Below are positions 8,033 to 17,878 of a stretch of 64,000 bases of DNA, piece by piece. How positions within the stretch are numbered: position 1 is the first letter of the stretch; every line of letters starts with the position of its first letter. The notes below the pieces were generated by a model. The model was not told the DNA's origin. It ran no database searches and saw nothing but the letters and a program-made list of their open reading frames with translations. A program made the position numbers and the translations under genes. The DNA comes from JAWKTT01 sp041398965 (GTDB lineage Bacteria > Planctomycetota > Planctomycetia > Planctomycetales > Planctomycetaceae), in the NCBI GenBank assembly GCA_041398965.1, contig JAWKTT010000024.1, forward strand, positions 13,119 through 77,118, read 5' to 3'.

Positions 8033-10902
8033 GGCAATCGCTCCACAAATTGTCGAATCAGTTGCATCAGTAATTCATTGTCTGGAGTATGCAAGAAAGG
8101 GGCGTGCTCATCGACGAAGTAGGCACGTCCCCAGATCAACCCGGACGAACTCCAAGCGGCGACGCTGTTCTCAAACAGGACCAGTGACAGTTCGGGGATC
8201 TGGGGGTCGCTGCTCCGTAAATGCAACATCCCACGCGAGTCAAGCACCGCCCGGCTCCCATCGCTCCATGTCACCTCCTGCAAGGAACACCCGACTCCCG
8301 CCGGTGAGGGAATGTCTTGAAATCGCTCCGTCTCCTTGAGCGTTCCAGCTTCGTCAGTGACTGTCCGAAGGTAGACCTCTTGCGGACTCCCTTGCCGCAA
8401 AGAGAACATCAACTTCGCCCCCTTTTTCGTGACAATGGAAAGGCTGTGCTTGTCGCCAAAGTGGCGACCATATGCGAGCTTCGCCGGCGACTTATGCAGT
8501 GTTAACTCCTGCGGCAATTGACGATCTCCGAACCGCAGTTGCAGAATCGGATCGTAAAAGAACGACTTGGATTCCGCTTTCAGTTCCTCTTTCTTCGACA
8601 CCGTCACAAGTTCATAGCGGTCTCTGGCTGTGCCATTTTGATTCGTCGAGTTAGAGATAACAAAACGGACGCCATTGGGCGAGACCGCATGGACCGCAGC
8701 GTACTTCCAATAATTTCGGGGGACGACGGGATGGGTCTTTCGCCGAATGATATCGTAGATTTCTCCCGAAGAAAGCACCGCGAAGGGTATACCCCTGACG
8801 TTGATGACACCAAGAATCGTAACATCACTCGTGAGAACCTTAGGGTGGGACACAGGGTCAATCAGTACATCAAAGTGAAAGCTTCCATTGACGAAACTGA
8901 CGGCTACCCACCTCGATCCACCGAAATAGCGATCCCTCTTCCAAAAGCGGTTGTGACCAACCTCAGTGGCCCCCAGTGGTTCGCCATCGATCGGATTGAT
9001 CGCCAAGATTGTTTGCTTACCGATGAAGAGCAACACTCCGAGATACCCCGTGACCGCGTAGAGATGTTCTCCGGTATCCCTTAAGCCCTGAACGTTCAAG
9101 GGGACGATGTCGATATTGAAGCTGTAACCGTCCCGTTCGACCCGAACCAGATGTGCGACACCGTCGTGCCGTACCAACACCAGCGAGAAGGTGCCGTCGT
9201 TCGTCAGCTGGCCCGACCAACGAAGCTTCCCCGGTGGAAGTTGATCGGTGACCTGTCGGCCCCCCCGCTTCTCAGAGTCGAACAGCAACAAACGATGGTC
9301 CCTCGTGACGCACAGCAAATCTGCCTGTCGATCATCGGTGCGAGGAAACTCCACGAGCGACTTGAAGTCGTTTTGGAGATGGTAAGGCAATCGGAGCGGC
9401 AACTGTTGAAGCCGCATGATGGCGGGGAAGTCGCGGTCTTTTGAGTTGTCAACGAGGGAGTTGCTCTTGTTCTGTTTTGCATGGGAGAGTGAGTCGAGAT
9501 CGAGCCAGAGTTCCCGTAGCTGCTTCTCTCCAAGTGGCGTCTGTTGCAACAATCGGACGTGACCGGCACGATTCACCGTGATGAGATAACATGGAACAAC
9601 GCCGCTCTCCTGCAACTGTCGGCGAAACGCGAGGTCTGAGGCGACGTCTTCTCCGGTGATGAGAATTCGATCGACCAGAGGCGACGCGGACGCCCCGTTC
9701 GAGCGATCGTTCAACGCTTCTAACCAAGCCGCAAGGTTCTCGCCCGGATGGGTGAGCGTGTCGAGTGCCGAGAGATGTTCGGTCAGCCCGGCTCGAGTCG
9801 TCAGGTCGACCGGTTGCGGCCCCGCATCGCTCGAACGATAGACACGCACCGCCACAGCACCCGTCAACTTTGACGCCAGCGACAGACCGACGGCCGTCGC
9901 ACAGAGACGCGGCAGACCCCACATCCGAATCCCCGCATCGATCAGCAAGGCTCGCTCTCGCGGCGGATCGGCAGGGGGAGACTCGCGACGAATATACAAC
10001 GCTTCGTTCAACGCGATACGGGTCATCAGGGTGTCATCGTCGTTCGCCAACTCACTCAGCAACAGTCGGTCGAGTACACCCCGATTGGTGATGTCGGACA
10101 CTCCCCCCTGCGGCAGTTCTTCGGGGATCGTCAGTTCGCGGGGCAACGTCAACACAGCCGACACCATCCGCACCAGCCGGACAAGTTCGCCATGTTCCTC
10201 GTCGTCTTTCAGTTCTTCCAGTAGTTGGCGAACCGTTCGTTGCTCGAGTGGCGGCAGTTCTTCGACGACCTCTTCCCGTTCCGCGGGAACCTCGGGAAGT
10301 TGATCGAGACTGGTCCCCATCCTGGTCAAGACGCGGTCGACACTCAGCCTCGCCAGTGCGCCGGGGAGTGAGGTGAGGTCTTGGATTCTTTCAACCTCCC
10401 GAGCAACAGTTGCCTCTGGGAGAACTCGGTCTTGCATCCAGCGACTCTGTGCGAGAATCGCGAGAACATCATCCGCCACATCAAACGTTCGGGGATGTCG
10501 TTCGAGCGCGATTTCGACGATGGTGGCGACGGCAGCGGCGTTGGTCCGAATCTGTTGAGGGAGTTCATGGACCCGGTCCAACGCAACGAGCGACGACAGC
10601 CACCACTGCTGCATCATCGGTCGCGGATTGTCACCGAGGGCAACTCGATCCTCACGCAACCGTCTCGACACGTCGGGCCAGTTGTCACGACAAGCAGCCA
10701 ATACGAGGAACACAAGTTCCAACGATGGGAGCGACCGATTGGCGAACGGTGTGAGCGCCGCGAGAAGTTGTTGGCGAAACGCCAAGGTTCCGCTGCGGCC
10801 GAATTCGTCCACGTACTCGACCACGTTCCCGTCTTCACCCCAAGCCCAGAAGGTCGGTTGGGATGGAATGAGATACCGGACCGCATTCTGCTCACGACTC
10901 AT
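8029..10902 (-). CDS. vWA-like plus beta-propeller protein of MoxR ternary system
   Basis: 957 residues from the start used here; the open frame extends upstream to 11190 but that stretch runs antiparallel inside another gene. Residues 1-310 are mostly helical. A vWA-like Rossmann domain follows at about 315-455: first strand RALLIDAGIRMWG, a LTHPGENLAAWLEAL helix and a DRILITGED strand. The metal site (MIDAS) is degenerate, with DAGIR where DxSxS is usual. The C-terminal ~450 residues are strand-rich, consistent with a beta-propeller. It overlaps the upstream bpX-type gene by 11 bases and the downstream TPR/propeller gene by 4. vWA proteins partner MoxR ATPases in complex remodelling, so this is the likely MoxR partner. 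Confidence is good for the system, moderate for domain borders. Confidence 0.7.
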   Translation of the reverse strand: MSREQNAVRYLIPSQPTFWAWGEDGNVVEYVDEFGRSGTLAFRQQLLAALTPFANRSLPSLELVFLVLAACRDNWPDVSRRLREDRVALGDNPRPMMQQWWLSSLVALDRVHELPQQIRTNAAAVATIVEIALERHPRTFDVADDVLAILAQSRWMQDRVLPEATVAREVERIQDLTSLPGALARLSVDRVLTRMGTSLDQLPEVPAEREEVVEELPPLEQRTVRQLLEELKDDEEHGELVRLVRMVSAVLTLPRELTIPEELPQGGVSDITNRGVLDRLLLSELANDDDTLMTRIALNEALYIRRESPPADPPRERALLIDAGIRMWGLPRLCATAVGLSLASKLTGAVAVRVYRSSDAGPQPVDLTTRAGLTEHLSALDTLTHPGENLAAWLEALNDRSNGASASPLVDRILITGEDVASDLAFRRQLQESGVVPCYLITVNRAGHVRLLQQTPLGEKQLRELWLDLDSLSHAKQNKSNSLVDNSKDRDFPAIMRLQQLPLRLPYHLQNDFKSLVEFPRTDDRQADLLCVTRDHRLLLFDSEKRGGRQVTDQLPPGKLRWSGQLTNDGTFSLVLVRHDGVAHLVRVERDGYSFNIDIVPLNVQGLRDTGEHLYAVTGYLGVLLFIGKQTILAINPIDGEPLGATEVGHNRFWKRDRYFGGSRWVAVSFVNGSFHFDVLIDPVSHPKVLTSDVTILGVINVRGIPFAVLSSGEIYDIIRRKTHPVVPRNYWKYAAVHAVSPNGVRFVISNSTNQNGTARDRYELVTVSKKEELKAESKSFFYDPILQLRFGDRQLPQELTLHKSPAKLAYGRHFGDKHSLSIVTKKGAKLMFSLRQGSPQEVYLRTVTDEAGTLKETERFQDIPSPAGVGCSLQEVTWSDGSRAVLDSRGMLHLRSSDPQIPELSLVLFENSVAAWSSSGLIWGRAYFVDEHAPFLHTPDNELLMQLIRQFVERLP

Positions 10903-11620
10903 CGCTGTCCCCCACATTCCTCGTCGCCCGGACGGCAGATCGGCTCGCACGAACAAAGTGGTCACTCGCGATCGTCTCGAAAGAACCATCGTCATGCAGC
11001 AACACGACATCATCCCTTTCTGCCTGGACGACATCGAAGAGAACAGCCGCGGCCTGCGCGGGCGAACAGGTCCACCCAAGTGGGATTGCGACGCCGTTGT
11101 GTTCCCAGTAACGTCGACCCGGAAGAGACGGCAAAGGTTCGCCCCGCACGAGCGTTCTCCCGTCGGACGATGTCGCGAATGAGAGCACATGCAACCGGAC
11201 CTCGGGGGCGGTTGTCGCGAAGTCGAGCCACTCTTTCAGCGTCGTCAGCACAATCGTCGCAGGGCGCTCTTCATCGCTGCGAACCAGAGTGATCGGCACA
11301 CGGGCCACTTGTCCTCTCGGATAGGCCGCGACCGGAAGCGTTGGCTGCAACATTCGTTCGAGTGGGCCGAACGGAGTCGACGGAAGTCTCCCGGAACTAA
11401 GCCGCTTCCCCCACGGAAGCAGTGTCCCATCGGCGTTCAGGTGAAACAGCTTTGCATGGGGAATCGCCAATAACATCCCGCTCGCTTCGTCGATTGGCTG
11501 CGTTCCTCGTAGCCAGTAGCTCGAAGTCGTTTCGCCGATCTCGACGCCCGGCAACAGCCGCAGTCGTCCGAGTTCTCCGCGATGCTCTTTGGCGATCTCC
11601 ACGGCCCAGACGAAATTCAT
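10892..11620 (-). CDS. Small bpX-type partner of MoxR-vWA system
   Basis: 242 residues, no signal peptide. It opens with a MNFVWAVEI strand and has a LPGVEIGETTSSYWLRG segment and a PSLPGRRYWEHNGVAIPLGW segment near residue 170-190; the last part holds DDVVLLHDDGSFE. I take it as one of the bpX-type small partners of MoxR-vWA-beta-propeller operons, by its position between MoxR and vWA genes and its length, rather than by a motif I can name. Its ATG overlaps the MoxR stop by four bases and its stop lies inside the vWA gene, so all are translationally coupled. In the published systems such proteins are proposed to occupy or adapt the ATPase; that is not shown here. Confidence 0.6.
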   Translation of the reverse strand: MNFVWAVEIAKEHRGELGRLRLLPGVEIGETTSSYWLRGTQPIDEASGMLLAIPHAKLFHLNADGTLLPWGKRLSSGRLPSTPFGPLERMLQPTLPVAAYPRGQVARVPITLVRSDEERPATIVLTTLKEWLDFATTAPEVRLHVLSFATSSDGRTLVRGEPLPSLPGRRYWEHNGVAIPLGWTCSPAQAAAVLFDVVQAERDDVVLLHDDGSFETIASDHFVRASRSAVRATRNVGDSDES

Positions 11621-12786
11621 TTGTCATCCCCCAGCTTCGCCCACAGACTGGCCGTGAGCTGTTGCAGTTGGGTGCGTTGCATCTCTTCGGTCACCCATTC
11701 GCATCTCGACGAAAGGAGACTCAATCGGTCACGAAGATATCGACGGTCGGCATCGCTGAGTGCTTCACCCTCGTTGAGCCGTTCGCCGATTCGTTCAAGA
11801 TCACGAGCAAGTGCCTCAGCATCGGGGCGACTGTCTCCACGAGACTGCGGGTGATGTGGTCCCGTTTCGGACGTCGTCGCTGCGTCGATGACCTGTTGTA
11901 CCAGCGTACGGATGATCTCTTCCTGTTCGGCGGTATCCCAAGTGTGCCGCAACACCCATAAGTCGGACGCCTCGGCTCGCATCCGTCCACAGAGGATGGC
12001 ACTGGCGGCGATCAGTCGTTGAAACTTCACCGCCCGTCGATCCGACACTTCAATCCCGGCATGACGCAGCCGATGGATCAGTTCGACATAAGTCGGATGC
12101 ACTCCTTCGACATCCACGCTGCGGACGAGTCGCTGCAACTCACGAATCTCGTCGACCGACATCCCCTCGGAATCGTTGCGATGGCGATCTTCGAGTCGCC
12201 AACCCGCATGAAGCACATCCGCAAGTTGCTCCTCGGCCACGTTGTCGCAGCGAACCCGCACGAGGAACCGGTCGAACAAAGCCCGCAGGGCATCCTCTTC
12301 GGGCAAGTGATTGCTCGCCCCAACCGCCATTAACATCGGCAAGGGACGCGTCTCCCGACCACGTCGAAACACCCGCTCATTCAGCGTCATCAGAAGACTG
12401 TTGAGAATTGCACTGTTGGCGTTTAGCAACTCATCCAGAAACACAAGCGACGCCTCGGGGAGCATCCCCTCCGTATTCGTGACCAGTTCCCCCTCGCGGA
12501 GTTTACGAATGTCGAACGGGCCGAAAAGTTCGTTCGGCTCGGTGAATCGCGTCAACAAATAGTCGAACACTCGCCCATGCAGGCGACGACCTAACTCCTG
12601 GACCAGCGCACTCTTGGCGGTTCCCGGAGGACCATAGAGAAACAGATGCTCTCCTCCGACGAGGCAGACCCCCATCAAGTCGACAATGTTATCCTTGCCG
12701 ACAAAGCCCCCCTTAATTGGTGCGAGGACACGTTCGACCAACCGCTGCGATAGTTCGGCACACACCGACTGCGAGTCTTCATCCAT
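11617..12786 (-). CDS. MoxR-family AAA+ ATPase
   Basis: 389 residues. Walker A GPPGTAKS at 52-59, Walker B LVFLDE at 114-119, the MoxR signature around LLMTLNERVFRRG at 131-143, sensor 1 Asn in AVGASN (159) and an arginine finger in LFDRF (about 173). A helical lid follows, with a charged C-terminal tail. MoxR ATPases work as hexamers and use ATP to remodel or activate partner proteins, usually with a vWA protein. The downstream gene starts within its stop codon. The set of MoxR, vWA, propeller and bpX genes is the ternary arrangement predicted to be a biological-conflict or stress system. It resembles the RavA branch of MoxR in its domain order. All catalytic residues are present. Confidence 0.92.
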   Translation of the reverse strand: MDEDSQSVCAELSQRLVERVLAPIKGGFVGKDNIVDLMGVCLVGGEHLFLYGPPGTAKSALVQELGRRLHGRVFDYLLTRFTEPNELFGPFDIRKLREGELVTNTEGMLPEASLVFLDELLNANSAILNSLLMTLNERVFRRGRETRPLPMLMAVGASNHLPEEDALRALFDRFLVRVRCDNVAEEQLADVLHAGWRLEDRHRNDSEGMSVDEIRELQRLVRSVDVEGVHPTYVELIHRLRHAGIEVSDRRAVKFQRLIAASAILCGRMRAEASDLWVLRHTWDTAEQEEIIRTLVQQVIDAATTSETGPHHPQSRGDSRPDAEALARDLERIGERLNEGEALSDADRRYLRDRLSLLSSRCEWVTEEMQRTQLQQLTASLWAKLGDDK

Positions 12787-12947
12787 AGTTCAGCCGACCT
12801 TCCTGTTAGGACCGTCCTGGAAATGATTGTCCCCTTTCCCTCCGCGAAAGGCCGCGGGAATCACATCGTTCGCGGAGCGAAAGGGGACACTCATTGAGAG
12901 ATTGGTCATTTGCTGGTGACAATACTGTGAAGTGTCATGGATGCGTC

Positions 12948-13595
12948 CTATTGATCCCATTCGCTCTGTTGAAGGACCGAGTGGAGTTTCGGAGACAACT
13001 CCGGAAAGGGATCGAGTATCCTCCCGACAAACTCCCGCACCCGCCGATCGAGCAGTCGATCGGTCGCCTCCGTCCGAATGATCCGATCGGCATACATCAT
13101 CGAGAGACAACGGTCACCCAGAATCGGTTCGATCTCTGTCGCGGTGACACCGGAAATGCCCACCGACGAAAGGGGCCACTGCGACCCCCACTCCAGTAAG
13201 CGATGGAGCAACGGGTCGTCAGGATTCATCGCCTTGACGATCCGCACGACGTCCGGCAGGAAGCGAAAGACCAGATCGACCGAGTAGACTGTTGTCGCAG
13301 TGACCGGATTCTCAGGACAGGTGTCGTTGAATCGTCGCGGAATTTCCTCAGCCCCCAACTGCCGAAACACCGCCAACTGAGCCGCCCCATACATCTGCCG
13401 AATCGCCCATGCCAGGCAGTCGACACTGACCGCCGGAGGTTCATAGGCCAGATGCTCCCTCAACGACAACTCATGTTCGACAGCCCACTCGGCTGCGTCG
13501 TGAACATCACTCTGCTTTGCCGGTTGATCGTCATCGACCCGGACATGTCCGTCTAACCACATCTGTTCCAAAAACACCCGCACCGAGAGACGCAT
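12948..13595 (-). CDS. Probable bpX-type helical partner, first gene of MoxR operon
   Basis: 215 residues from the ATG chosen (MRLSVRVFLEQ), which has GGGGG just upstream; an ATG six codons earlier has no ribosome site. The protein is mainly helical and begins with RLSVRVFLEQMWLDGHVRVDD. It has PEPTIDE features of a cytoplasmic protein: no signal and no membrane helix. I do not recognise the family firmly; by location and size it may be the bpX4-type partner of MoxR ternary systems. It lies 161 bases upstream of the MoxR gene on the same strand, a looser spacing than the other genes of this operon, so a separate promoter for MoxR is possible. Confidence 0.55.
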   Translation of the reverse strand: MRLSVRVFLEQMWLDGHVRVDDDQPAKQSDVHDAAEWAVEHELSLREHLAYEPPAVSVDCLAWAIRQMYGAAQLAVFRQLGAEEIPRRFNDTCPENPVTATTVYSVDLVFRFLPDVVRIVKAMNPDDPLLHRLLEWGSQWPLSSVGISGVTATEIEPILGDRCLSMMYADRIIRTEATDRLLDRRVREFVGRILDPFPELSPKLHSVLQQSEWDQ

Positions 13596-13999
13596 GAATG
13601 CCCCCAAGCTCATGGACCATTACCCCGTCGTCATATTAGCCGCGTTCGTAACTCATCACAACGAGCACAGAGGTTGCCCGAAACGGGAAGATGCCATCAG
13701 GTTGATTTCGCCCAATGGTTGCCGAACATCCATCGCGGGGCCTTGTCTGAATTCACGACCCAATTGCCGACGGCACCCATGCCGAGGTTTCCTCTTAGCT
13801 CTCCTATGATTGCCTGCTGCGGAATCGTTAAACTACGATCTTTGGTCACTTTCGAGTGGCCGAATGATTCCACTGACAATCGTGACGCACACACGATCGG
13901 CACCTCCTCATCATCACGGACGCTATTCCTATTTTTGGCCGAATCTGCGATGTTGTGGGGAATAGAGGCACGACTGAACCTACCCTTGAGTCTTTCGCA
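13596..13999. promoter_or_regulatory. Divergent intergenic region, likely promoters both ways
   Basis: About 400 bases separate the first gene of the minus-strand MoxR operon from the plus-strand DUF1592 gene. No conserved short protein, RNA gene or obvious repeat was recognised. Both neighbours read away from it, so promoters for both operons should lie here; I cannot mark the boxes with confidence. Confidence 0.4.
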
Positions 14000-16417
14000 A
14001 TGAACAATTCGACTCACTACGCTTCTCCGCTGATTCTCCTGTACGTACTTCTTGTTCCGAAGGTCGTTGCGGCCGAGCCCTCTTTCGAGAAAGACCTTCA
14101 ACCCTACCTGCAAACACATTGCCTTCGTTGTCACGGTCCCCAGAAGCAGGAGGGGGAGTTCCGGATCGACAACTTGTCTCAGGATGTGGGGCTGAAGGAC
14201 ACGCAGCGATGGGCGGAGGTCATCGAACGCATCAATTCGGGAGAGATGCCTCCTCGGGAAGAAAAGCCGCAGCCAACCGCCAAGGAGAGTGCGGAGATTG
14301 TCGCTTGGCTCGCTGCACGCATTCAAGAGGGGGAGGCGGCCCGAATGGCGAAGCGGGGCCGGGTGTCGTATCACCGACTGACGCGGGAAGAATATGTCAA
14401 TTCAGTCCGTGATCTCATCGGCGTGGAGTATGACGCCGCTGACCCGGGAGGACTGCTGGAAGACCCAGAGTGGAACGGCTTCGAGCGTCTGGGGTCGGTC
14501 CTCACCCTCTCTCCGACCCATATCGAAAAGTACATGGCCGCAGCCGAGGTTGTGCTGGCAGAAGCCTACCCGGACAAGAAGGTCGAGCCTCTGGATCTGA
14601 GTCGTCGAGCCGTCGAATTGCAACCGGGCCAGCCTCACTATGAGCGACTGGAGCAAGCGGGCCTGCTCGACAAGGTGCGGTTTCCGATGACAACTTCTGG
14701 AGAACTCTTTCGGGCATCGAGTCCGTTTCGAGGTCCCGGCCGCAACTTTCCGGGACCCGGGATTTATGAAATCAGTTACACCGTCTGTGGCCTGAAGCCT
14801 GAGGACCAACGGCCACCGCGAATGCAGGTCTATGAACACAAGCTGGATCGCGTCCTGTTTGAACAGGACATCATCGCCCCGGAGGATCAGCCGATGACGG
14901 TGACCTTCCGAACACATCTCGTACGTCATCCGGAAATTCATGTCATCAATATCGCAGGGGGACCGCGTCATCCACGAAACAATTCCGAGAGCCGAATCCC
15001 CTTCATTTCCACAGCTTATCCACGCGCGCCGTGGCAAATGAAAATCACCGACGAGCAAGGGCTTCCGAGAGTCCCCTTGTTAATCATCGATTCGATTTCC
15101 ATGCGAGGCCCAATTGTCACTGAAGAGGAGCAACGTCGACGCGATGACTATATGGCGAAAACGGAGGGCGACATGGATCAGGTTCGAGCCGGCCTGGAGG
15201 CCATGGCGAAGCGAGCGTTTCGACGACCGCTCCGAGAGGGTGAATTGGAGACCTACATGAAGATCGTCCAGGGAGAACTCGCGTCCGGGGAGATGTTTGT
15301 TGATGCCGTCAAATCGGCGATGACCGCAATCCTATGTTCGAAGAGTTTTCTCTTTCTCGCGGAAGGTGATCAGGACGAAGACCGAAATACGTTGAATGAT
15401 TGGGAAATCGCGTCCCGTTTGTCGTATCTCATCTGGAGCACGATGCCGGACGACGAACTCCTCAGCCTGGCCGAACAGGGCCGTTTACACGACAAAATCG
15501 AGTTGCAGCGTCAGCTCAGACGTCTGTTAGCCGACCCTCGCTCGGATCGATTCATCAGGTCGTTCCCAACTCAGTGGTTGCGTCTGCGAAAGGTCGGCAT
15601 GTTCGCTCCGGACAAAAACCTCTATCCCCATTACGACAGCCACCTGGAGCGGAGCATGATCGAGGAACCGATCGCCTTTTTTGGCGAAGTGTTCCGGAAA
15701 GGACTGACGCTGCGAGAATTTATCGATTCGAATTGGACGATGGTGAATCCACGACTCGCCGGTTTTTATGGACTGCCCGATTTCCCCGTTGACGAATTTC
15801 AACGAGTGTCGCTCAAGCCCGAGAATCGTCGTGGTGGGTTGCTGACACAGGCGGCGATTCTCTCCCTGACCTCGGATGGGACTCGGCATCGTCCGGTCCA
15901 TCGTGGTGTCTGGTTGTCGGAATCGATTCTCGGAAAAACACCACCCCCGCCTCCAGCCAACGTTGATCCGATCGAGCCGAACCCGGTTGATGAACCTAAG
16001 GCAACGATTCGCATGAAACTGCGCGCACACATTCATGATGCGAGATGTGCTTCCTGTCATAGGAACATCGATCCGTACGGTATGGCATTTGACAACTACA
16101 ACGCGATCGGCGAATGGCGAACCCATGAGAAAGTCGAAGGGACCGGCGATGATCCCGAGGTCGATGCCAGCGGTGTGCTGCCGGACGGAAGACAGTTCAC
16201 CAACGCGAACGAACTCAAGCAATTGCTAATGGCCGATCTGGATCACTTCAATAAGACATTTATCGAAAAACTCGCAATCTATGGACTGCGACGCACGACG
16301 ACATTCGATGATCGCGACGAGTTGAGCAAGATCGCCCGAATCAGCCGAGAGCATGATTACCGAGTCGCAGACATCCTTGAAGCGTTCGTATTGTCGGACC
16401 TGTTTCAGAAAAGATAA
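14000..16417 (+). CDS. Planctomycete-type cytochrome c protein, DUF1587/1592/1588/1585
   Basis: 805 residues. A signal peptide ends near VVAA-EP (about 25). The N-terminal cytochrome c domain binds one heme at CLRCH (41-45), followed by GPQKQEGEFRIDN. Then come the DUF1587 segment (SYHRLTREEYVNSVRDLIGV), DUF1595, DUF1592 and DUF1588 domains, with a second heme-type motif CASCH near 683-687 followed by RNIDPYGMAFDNY, and a C-terminal DUF1585. The ATG at 14000 is chosen because it begins the signal peptide; a GTG 45 bases earlier is in frame but adds nothing. The family is very abundant in planctomycetes; a role in outer-envelope redox chemistry or polymer degradation is suspected only. Downstream lies its usual partner, a DUF1552 gene. 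Confidence 0.92.
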   Translation: MNNSTHYASPLILLYVLLVPKVVAAEPSFEKDLQPYLQTHCLRCHGPQKQEGEFRIDNLSQDVGLKDTQRWAEVIERINSGEMPPREEKPQPTAKESAEIVAWLAARIQEGEAARMAKRGRVSYHRLTREEYVNSVRDLIGVEYDAADPGGLLEDPEWNGFERLGSVLTLSPTHIEKYMAAAEVVLAEAYPDKKVEPLDLSRRAVELQPGQPHYERLEQAGLLDKVRFPMTTSGELFRASSPFRGPGRNFPGPGIYEISYTVCGLKPEDQRPPRMQVYEHKLDRVLFEQDIIAPEDQPMTVTFRTHLVRHPEIHVINIAGGPRHPRNNSESRIPFISTAYPRAPWQMKITDEQGLPRVPLLIIDSISMRGPIVTEEEQRRRDDYMAKTEGDMDQVRAGLEAMAKRAFRRPLREGELETYMKIVQGELASGEMFVDAVKSAMTAILCSKSFLFLAEGDQDEDRNTLNDWEIASRLSYLIWSTMPDDELLSLAEQGRLHDKIELQRQLRRLLADPRSDRFIRSFPTQWLRLRKVGMFAPDKNLYPHYDSHLERSMIEEPIAFFGEVFRKGLTLREFIDSNWTMVNPRLAGFYGLPDFPVDEFQRVSLKPENRRGGLLTQAAILSLTSDGTRHRPVHRGVWLSESILGKTPPPPPANVDPIEPNPVDEPKATIRMKLRAHIHDARCASCHRNIDPYGMAFDNYNAIGEWRTHEKVEGTGDDPEVDASGVLPDGRQFTNANELKQLLMADLDHFNKTFIEKLAIYGLRRTTTFDDRDELSKIARISREHDYRVADILEAFVLSDLFQKR

Positions 16418-16496
16418 GAAGCCGTTCACTGCTCCCGCTTTGCAGATCACTTCAACAGAAGCCACGAGATTCAGCTAACCTCCAAAGGTGCTCGTC

Positions 16497-17876
16497 ATGA
16501 ATATCCAAACTAAGAAATGGCTCTTGAATCGTCGCCATGTCCTGCGAGGAATAGGTGCCAGCATTGCTCTGCCGATGCTGAACTGCATGCAGTTGCCTAG
16601 CCTTGGTGCGACCGAACCTCCTCGTTCAAATGCTCCGAAACGTAGTGTTTTCCTCTACATTCCCAACGGCGTCAACACGCTGACGTGGCAAATTGAAAAG
16701 GCGGGGGCCAACTATGAATTCACGGCACCGCTTAAGTCGCTGGAGCATCATCGCCAAGACATCACGCCGATCAGCGGTCTGCACCATCCATTAGTTCTCG
16801 GCAAGGCGCACAATTGCGACCAGGTCTGGCTGACCGGCGCGAACGTGCCGAGTAGCGGAGGGGCTTTTCGAAACACAGTTTCGGCAGACCAGTTGATCGC
16901 CGAGGTTCAGGGAGAATTCACCCGCTTCCCATCGCTGGAGTTAGCGATTGATGGGTTCTCATTGGCGTGGTCCCGCGACGGAATTCAGATTCCGGCAGAG
17001 AGGAATGTCAAGTCGATCTTTGAACGACTGTTTGGCACAGAAGCTGGTGGCAAAGATGCCGTTCGGCGTCGTTTGAATCGACGTGGAAGCATTCTCGACG
17101 CCGTGCTCACCGACGCAAAAAGCGTGAACCGGAAACTCGGGACAGAAGACCGCAGCAAGCTCGACGAATATCTGTCGGCCGTACGTCAGGTCGAACTGCG
17201 AACGGAAAGGGCTGAGGCGTGGCTCGATGTACCGCGACCCTCACTCGACAGTTCTGTCGTCGGGCGGTTCACCCGTCAGATGAATCAGAATCAGGTCCGC
17301 GAGTATCACCGCTTGTTCTATGACCTCATGGTGCTGGCACTTCGCACCGACACCACGCGAGTCATCTCGTGCATGATTGGCAGCGAAGCCAACGGCGGAG
17401 CGATTCCGGACATCGGCATCTCGCAGACGCGACACGGACTCTCGCATCACAACGGCGATCCAGAACAGTTGCGACGCCTGACGCAAACCGACACGTTCCA
17501 CGTCGAACAGTTCAGCTACTTCCTCGACCAACTCAAGGCACATCAAGAGGAAGATGGCAACCTGTTAGATACGACGCAGGTGCTCTGGGGCAGCGGCATG
17601 TCTTACGGTCACAGCCACGGAAATGCCAATCTTCCAATTCTGTACGCTGGAGGAAAAAAGCTCGGGGTGAAACATGGTCAACACGTCGACTTTAACCTCC
17701 CCAAGATCGGCAAATACAACGTTGCCCAGGCCAGTGAGCACTACAGAATCTGTGGGCGTCCGGTCGACGACAATGCACGATTGAGCAATCTCCTGTTGAC
17801 GATGATTCAGCGTTGCGGAGTGGAAACAGAACAGTTTCAAGACAGCCTTGGCACGATTTCTGAAGTGGTGGCTTAA
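16497..17876 (+). CDS. DUF1552 family protein
   Basis: 459 residues. The ATG at 16497 has AAAGG 8 bases upstream; a GTG three codons earlier is less likely. The N-terminus has a Tat-like signal (NRRHVLRGIG) followed by a hydrophobic run. The body shows the family pattern: RSVFLYIPNGVN, then ISGLHHP, GGAFRNTVSADQ, the LSHHNGDPEQLRRL segment and VLWGSGMSYGHSHGNANLP near the C-terminus, where His and Asp residues recall the sulfatase/alkaline phosphatase-like fold. DUF1552 genes regularly follow DUF1592 cytochromes in planctomycetes and both are probably exported. Biochemical role is unknown. Confidence 0.9.
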   Translation: MNIQTKKWLLNRRHVLRGIGASIALPMLNCMQLPSLGATEPPRSNAPKRSVFLYIPNGVNTLTWQIEKAGANYEFTAPLKSLEHHRQDITPISGLHHPLVLGKAHNCDQVWLTGANVPSSGGAFRNTVSADQLIAEVQGEFTRFPSLELAIDGFSLAWSRDGIQIPAERNVKSIFERLFGTEAGGKDAVRRRLNRRGSILDAVLTDAKSVNRKLGTEDRSKLDEYLSAVRQVELRTERAEAWLDVPRPSLDSSVVGRFTRQMNQNQVREYHRLFYDLMVLALRTDTTRVISCMIGSEANGGAIPDIGISQTRHGLSHHNGDPEQLRRLTQTDTFHVEQFSYFLDQLKAHQEEDGNLLDTTQVLWGSGMSYGHSHGNANLPILYAGGKKLGVKHGQHVDFNLPKIGKYNVAQASEHYRICGRPVDDNARLSNLLLTMIQRCGVETEQFQDSLGTISEVVA

Positions 17877-17878
17877 GC

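Noticed and set aside
10903..11190. Upstream extension of the vWA-like gene.
   Set aside because: It lies inside the bpX-type gene, is Arg/Ser/Met-rich like an off-frame translation, and the ATG at 10902 fits the operon overlap.
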